DNA from: Flavobacterium sp. Sd200
Lineage (GTDB): Bacteria; Bacteroidota; Bacteroidia; Flavobacteriales; Flavobacteriaceae
Direction of reading: 5' to 3'
NCBI RefSeq assembly: GCF_009826935.1
Contig: NZ_WUMN01000001.1
Location: forward strand, 868,001-932,000
Length of the DNA: 64,000 nucleotides
Below are positions 61,123 to 64,000 of this stretch, one piece after another (position 1 is the first letter of the stretch; each line of letters starts with the position of its first letter). Made by a program: the position numbers and the translations under genes. The notes beneath the pieces were generated by a model that was not told the DNA's origin, did not search any database, and saw only the letters and a program-made list of their open reading frames with translations.

Positions 61123-62201
61123 TAACGCGGAATTTCTACGGTGTCTATAATCTGCTTTATTATCTGTGCGCCGGTAAGCCCCTCCATTTCGCGCTCAGGC
61201 GATACTACCACACGGTGCTGTAATACAGGTACCGCACTGTCTTTAATATCATCTGGTGTCACAAAATCACGCCCTCTTAATGCGGCATAGCCTTTTGCTG
61301 CATTAAGTATGGCTATAGATGCCCTTGGCGATGCACCAAGATACAGGAAGGCATTATCCCGCGTACTAATAACAATTTTAGCAATGTATTCTATTAGTTG
61401 GTCATCAACTTTTATTTGTTTGACAAGCGACTGATATTTTAAAATATCGGCCTGCGACAGTACCTGTACGATACTGTCCAGTTTATCGCGGTTTTGCAAT
61501 GCATTTTCACGTTGCAGTATCGATATTTCTTCGTCAAGCTTCGGATAGTCGATGGTAATTTTAAATAAAAAACGATCCAATTGCGCTTCAGGCAATCTGT
61601 AAGTGCCCTCCTGTTCAATAGGATTTTGGGTTGCTATTACCAAGAAGGGGGCTTGCATGGCGTGTGTGGTTCCTTCTACGGTTATCTGGCGCTCTTCCAT
61701 AACTTCAAACAATGCAGCCTGCGTTTTGGCCGGGGCACGGTTTATTTCATCTATTAAAACAAAGTTTGAAAATATAGGTCCTTTTTTAAAATTGAATTCC
61801 GATTTTGAAAGGTCAAAAACAGATGTACCCAATATGTCAGACGGCATAAGATCCGGGGTAAACTGTATGCGGCTAAAATCTAAAGACAATGTTTTGCTAA
61901 GCAATTTTGCCGATACTGTTTTTGCAACACCGGGAACGCCCTCTAACAATACATGGCCGTTAGAAAGTATTGCAACCAAAAGCTGGTCGATCATTTTATG
62001 CTGACCTACAATTACAGTATTAATTTGTTCTTTTACAGATTCTATACTTTGTTTTAAAGCATCAAGATCAAGTCTTGATCCAAAATTTATATCTTCTCTT
62101 TCTGCTTCGATAGGGGCAGTTGTATTATTGGTATCGTTGTTCTCTACGTTTAAATTTTCCGGTGCTTTTTCCGGAAACGTATTGTCGTTAAATTCTGTCA
62201 T
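61122..62201 (-). CDS. MoxR family AAA+ ATPase
   Basis: A 359-residue ATPase: Walker A GVPGVAKT, Walker B FVLIDEINRAPAKTQAALFEVMEERQIT, sensor 1 IATQNPIEQEGTYRLPEAQLDRF and a C-terminal lid with ASPRASIAIL. MoxR ATPases act as chaperones that remodel VWA-domain partners, for example for metal-cofactor insertion or envelope stress. Its start overlaps the DUF4350-like stop by 4 bases. Confidence 0.95.
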   Translation of the reverse strand: MTEFNDNTFPEKAPENLNVENNDTNNTTAPIEAEREDINFGSRLDLDALKQSIESVKEQINTVIVGQHKMIDQLLVAILSNGHVLLEGVPGVAKTVSAKLLSKTLSLDFSRIQFTPDLMPSDILGTSVFDLSKSEFNFKKGPIFSNFVLIDEINRAPAKTQAALFEVMEERQITVEGTTHAMQAPFLVIATQNPIEQEGTYRLPEAQLDRFLFKITIDYPKLDEEISILQRENALQNRDKLDSIVQVLSQADILKYQSLVKQIKVDDQLIEYIAKIVISTRDNAFLYLGASPRASIAILNAAKGYAALRGRDFVTPDDIKDSAVPVLQHRVVVSPEREMEGLTGAQIIKQIIDTVEIPR

Positions 62202-63397
62202 GACTTTAATTTTTCTATGGCGTTATTGATGGCAGCCAAATCGGCTTCTGTACTTGTAAAATTATGGCGGTGCTTTCTAATTAAACTCAATGCCTCTTGT
62301 ATGTCTTCTAAAGGCCTGCCAGTTTTTAAATGCAGTTTCTCAGCAAAAGCATCATCAAGGGTATAAGTATCTATAAGATATTCGGTGCGTATGTGTTCTA
62401 AAAAATAAATTATCTTTTTTTCGATTATAGTGTGATGATTGCCCTCCTGATAGTATAGATTGCCAATAGTACGGGCAAAATCTACTGTGGTGTTGCGTAA
62501 CGGTTCTATGACGGGAACAACGCGCTGCTTTCTTTTAGCATTGAATATTATAAATATAAGCAGCCCCATAAGACCCAGCCAAAATGCCCATTTTAGGGCT
62601 GGCTGGCTAAGTATGTATCTTAGTGGAGATGATGATATTTCATCTGCTACCGAAGTATTTTGCCAATATATTGTACCTTTTGGTATTTGCGAGACAAGTG
62701 CCTGTGTATATTGGTAATGATCCTTCTTTAGCAAATGAAAATTGCTAAATGCCGAGGGCTGGGTGTGTAGCACTATACGACCATTGCCAAAGCGTGCTTC
62801 TATAAAATTAGTTTGCTTTTCGCCTTTAAGTTCCTGATGCCCCAGTATTTTTATCTGTCCTTTTGCAACACTGTCCGGTACAATACTGTCAAAATACCAT
62901 GGAGTACTCCCTTCTTTAAACCAATATTCTTTATTATTATATTTTTCAGTGGTAAGTTTTATACTGTCCTGCCCAATAAAATTAAAGTTTGTTTTTAAAT
63001 TTAGTGTATCCAGTATGGTTTGTGGAATAGTTTTTTGGCTTAAAAAAAGCGTATTTCCTTTAGCAGCAAAATACAACAGTTCGGTTACCGATTCATCATC
63101 GATCTCATTATTTTCCCCAATCGCTATAAAACTACCCGAAGCACTGTAAATATCGGCCTCTTCATCATATGTATTTATAAAATATTCATAAGGTGTTACC
63201 CTGAATTTTTCGATTGTATCGCCTAAAAAAAGATCCGGTATCTCTTTATTAAAAATATAAAGTCCTAACGGAATTTTATCTTTTACAGCATAGGTAGGTG
63301 ACCAGTCTACGGGCTTTGGTCTAGAATTGTCTATAAATACCAGAAGACCTGCCACAACGGCTAATAATACAATATAAAGTGTTAGTTTCCTGTTCAT
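62198..63397 (-). CDS. DUF4350-like membrane-anchored protein
   Basis: A 399-residue protein with an N-terminal helix (LTLYIVLLAVVAGLLVFI), an extracytoplasmic domain resembling a ThuA/GATase-like fold (LLYFAAKGNTLFLSQK; EARFGNGRIVLHTQPSAFSNFHLL), a second helix (WAFWLGLMGLLIFIIFNAKRK) and a helical cytoplasmic C-terminus. This is the layout of the DUF4350 proteins that precede MoxR in this type of operon. No catalytic residues are evident. Confidence 0.82.
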   Translation of the reverse strand: MNRKLTLYIVLLAVVAGLLVFIDNSRPKPVDWSPTYAVKDKIPLGLYIFNKEIPDLFLGDTIEKFRVTPYEYFINTYDEEADIYSASGSFIAIGENNEIDDESVTELLYFAAKGNTLFLSQKTIPQTILDTLNLKTNFNFIGQDSIKLTTEKYNNKEYWFKEGSTPWYFDSIVPDSVAKGQIKILGHQELKGEKQTNFIEARFGNGRIVLHTQPSAFSNFHLLKKDHYQYTQALVSQIPKGTIYWQNTSVADEISSSPLRYILSQPALKWAFWLGLMGLLIFIIFNAKRKQRVVPVIEPLRNTTVDFARTIGNLYYQEGNHHTIIEKKIIYFLEHIRTEYLIDTYTLDDAFAEKLHLKTGRPLEDIQEALSLIRKHRHNFTSTEADLAAINNAIEKLKS

Positions 63398-63398
63398 T

Positions 63399-64000
63399 TT
63401 ATAAAGTATTAAATGTTTTTATAAACGATTTTTCAGCCTTATTAAAAGCCTTTTCATCTATCGGGAAATCGCCATACCAGCTATGGTCATATACATATGA
63501 AAGGTATTCAAAATCTTTCTTTAATGCAGCATCTTTAATTTCATAGAGGTAGTCGCTGTTTGTTTTATCCCAGTGCCAGTCTATAATTTCGCGGGCAGAA
63601 AGTTTTTTTAATAACCACAGATAATAGTAGCGTAAAGCCAGTCTGTAGTTAGCATTTATTTTTGTTTCAGATATAAGCTGTTTAAAATCCATCTCATGAA
63701 TGTTTTCTGCTTCAACACTCTGTATAGCTATTTTTTTTCGTGAACGTCCAAATATCCACATGCCTTCCTTGTCAAGTATAGCGCGTGAAACAAGATATAC
63801 TACAAAACCAATAACTATAAAGCAAAGTATCCTTATAGTTATTGCCAACCAGTCTATTTCATTATCAGCTTTAGAGTTGCTTTTAAACAGGTTACCTAAC
63901 CATTCTAAGAAACGGTCCCACCAGGTTTTAGGCATAGATTTGGTTTGATATATAAACTCATCGTCAGTATATTTATCTTTAAATCCCGGCTTAAAGTTGC
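63399..64000 (-). CDS. DUF4129-like membrane protein, C-terminal part (cut by window end)
   Basis: The frame stays open from an apparent ATG at 63935 to the window edge (upstream residues NFKPGFKDKYTDDEFIYQTK), so the gene starts beyond base 64000 and 63935 is an internal methionine. A membrane helix (ITIRILCFIVIGFVVYLVSRAIL) is followed by a soluble helical domain with LRYYYLWLLKKL and FEYLSYVYDHSWYGDF, the pattern of C-terminal DUF4129 domains. It ends one base before the next ORF, as part of the MoxR operon. Confidence 0.82.
   Translation of the reverse strand, partial: NFKPGFKDKYTDDEFIYQTKSMPKTWWDRFLEWLGNLFKSNSKADNEIDWLAITIRILCFIVIGFVVYLVSRAILDKEGMWIFGRSRKKIAIQSVEAENIHEMDFKQLISETKINANYRLALRYYYLWLLKKLSAREIIDWHWDKTNSDYLYEIKDAALKKDFEYLSYVYDHSWYGDFPIDEKAFNKAEKSFIKTFNTL

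Overview
The window looks like a chromosomal segment from a member of the Bacteroidota, most likely a Flavobacteriaceae (Flavobacterium-like). The evidence is AT-rich DNA, a SusC/SusD pair with two family 43 glycosidases, a fused ResB/CcsA cytochrome c assembly protein, a complete-looking set of MenA/B/C/D enzymes for menaquinone, a GEVED-type secreted protein, few Shine-Dalgarno sites, and promoters that fit the Bacteroidota pattern TTTG, about 19-20 bases, TAnnTTTG. Genus is not resolved. I saw no rRNA, tRNA, CRISPR array, insertion sequence or prophage.

Layout. 1-2565 (minus): acyl-CoA reductase, serC and the start of serA, divergent from a ferredoxin gene. 3132-5942 (minus): orphan antitoxin-like protein, fatty acid hydroxylase/sterol desaturase behind a striking palindrome, and a class C beta-lactamase-like lipoprotein. 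6147-12343 (plus): menaquinone cluster menB, two PH-domain membrane proteins, menA, a metallo-hydrolase, a four-helix-bundle (S23) gene exactly framed by inverted repeats, and menC. 12349-15407 (minus): transglutaminase-like protein, cytoplasmic solute-binding-like protein and a PI-PLC1-like secreted enzyme. 15888-24315 (plus): a polysaccharide utilization locus (susC, susD, two GH43 enzymes), probably for arabinoxylan-type glycans. 24420-38289: M1 peptidase, ccsBA, glutathione peroxidase, LOG protein, menD, pyrD, HMG-CoA lyase-like enzyme, GEVED secreted protein, mnmA and a MORN-repeat protein. 38388-41961 (minus): yidC and pyrG.

42997-49568 (plus) is a compact signalling operon: receiver-histidine kinase, a 1194-residue hybrid kinase with three receivers, a lone receiver, a CheR methyltransferase and a CheB methylesterase, with no chemoreceptor, CheA or CheW gene beside it. 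This is the best candidate for an unusual system here: a methylation-adapted kinase relay in which the substrate of CheR/CheB is unknown. 49622-57823 holds a DEAD-box helicase, a nine-cysteine mini-protein, the RelA/SpoT enzyme, a cupin/secreted/M48 protease trio and an rRNA methyltransferase.

57860-64000 (minus) is a translationally coupled operon of the MoxR type: DUF4129-like protein (cut by the window end), DUF4350-like protein, MoxR ATPase, DUF58 protein, a histidine-containing polytopic membrane protein and a lipoprotein. Operons are separated by strong stem-loop terminators, several placed between convergent genes.
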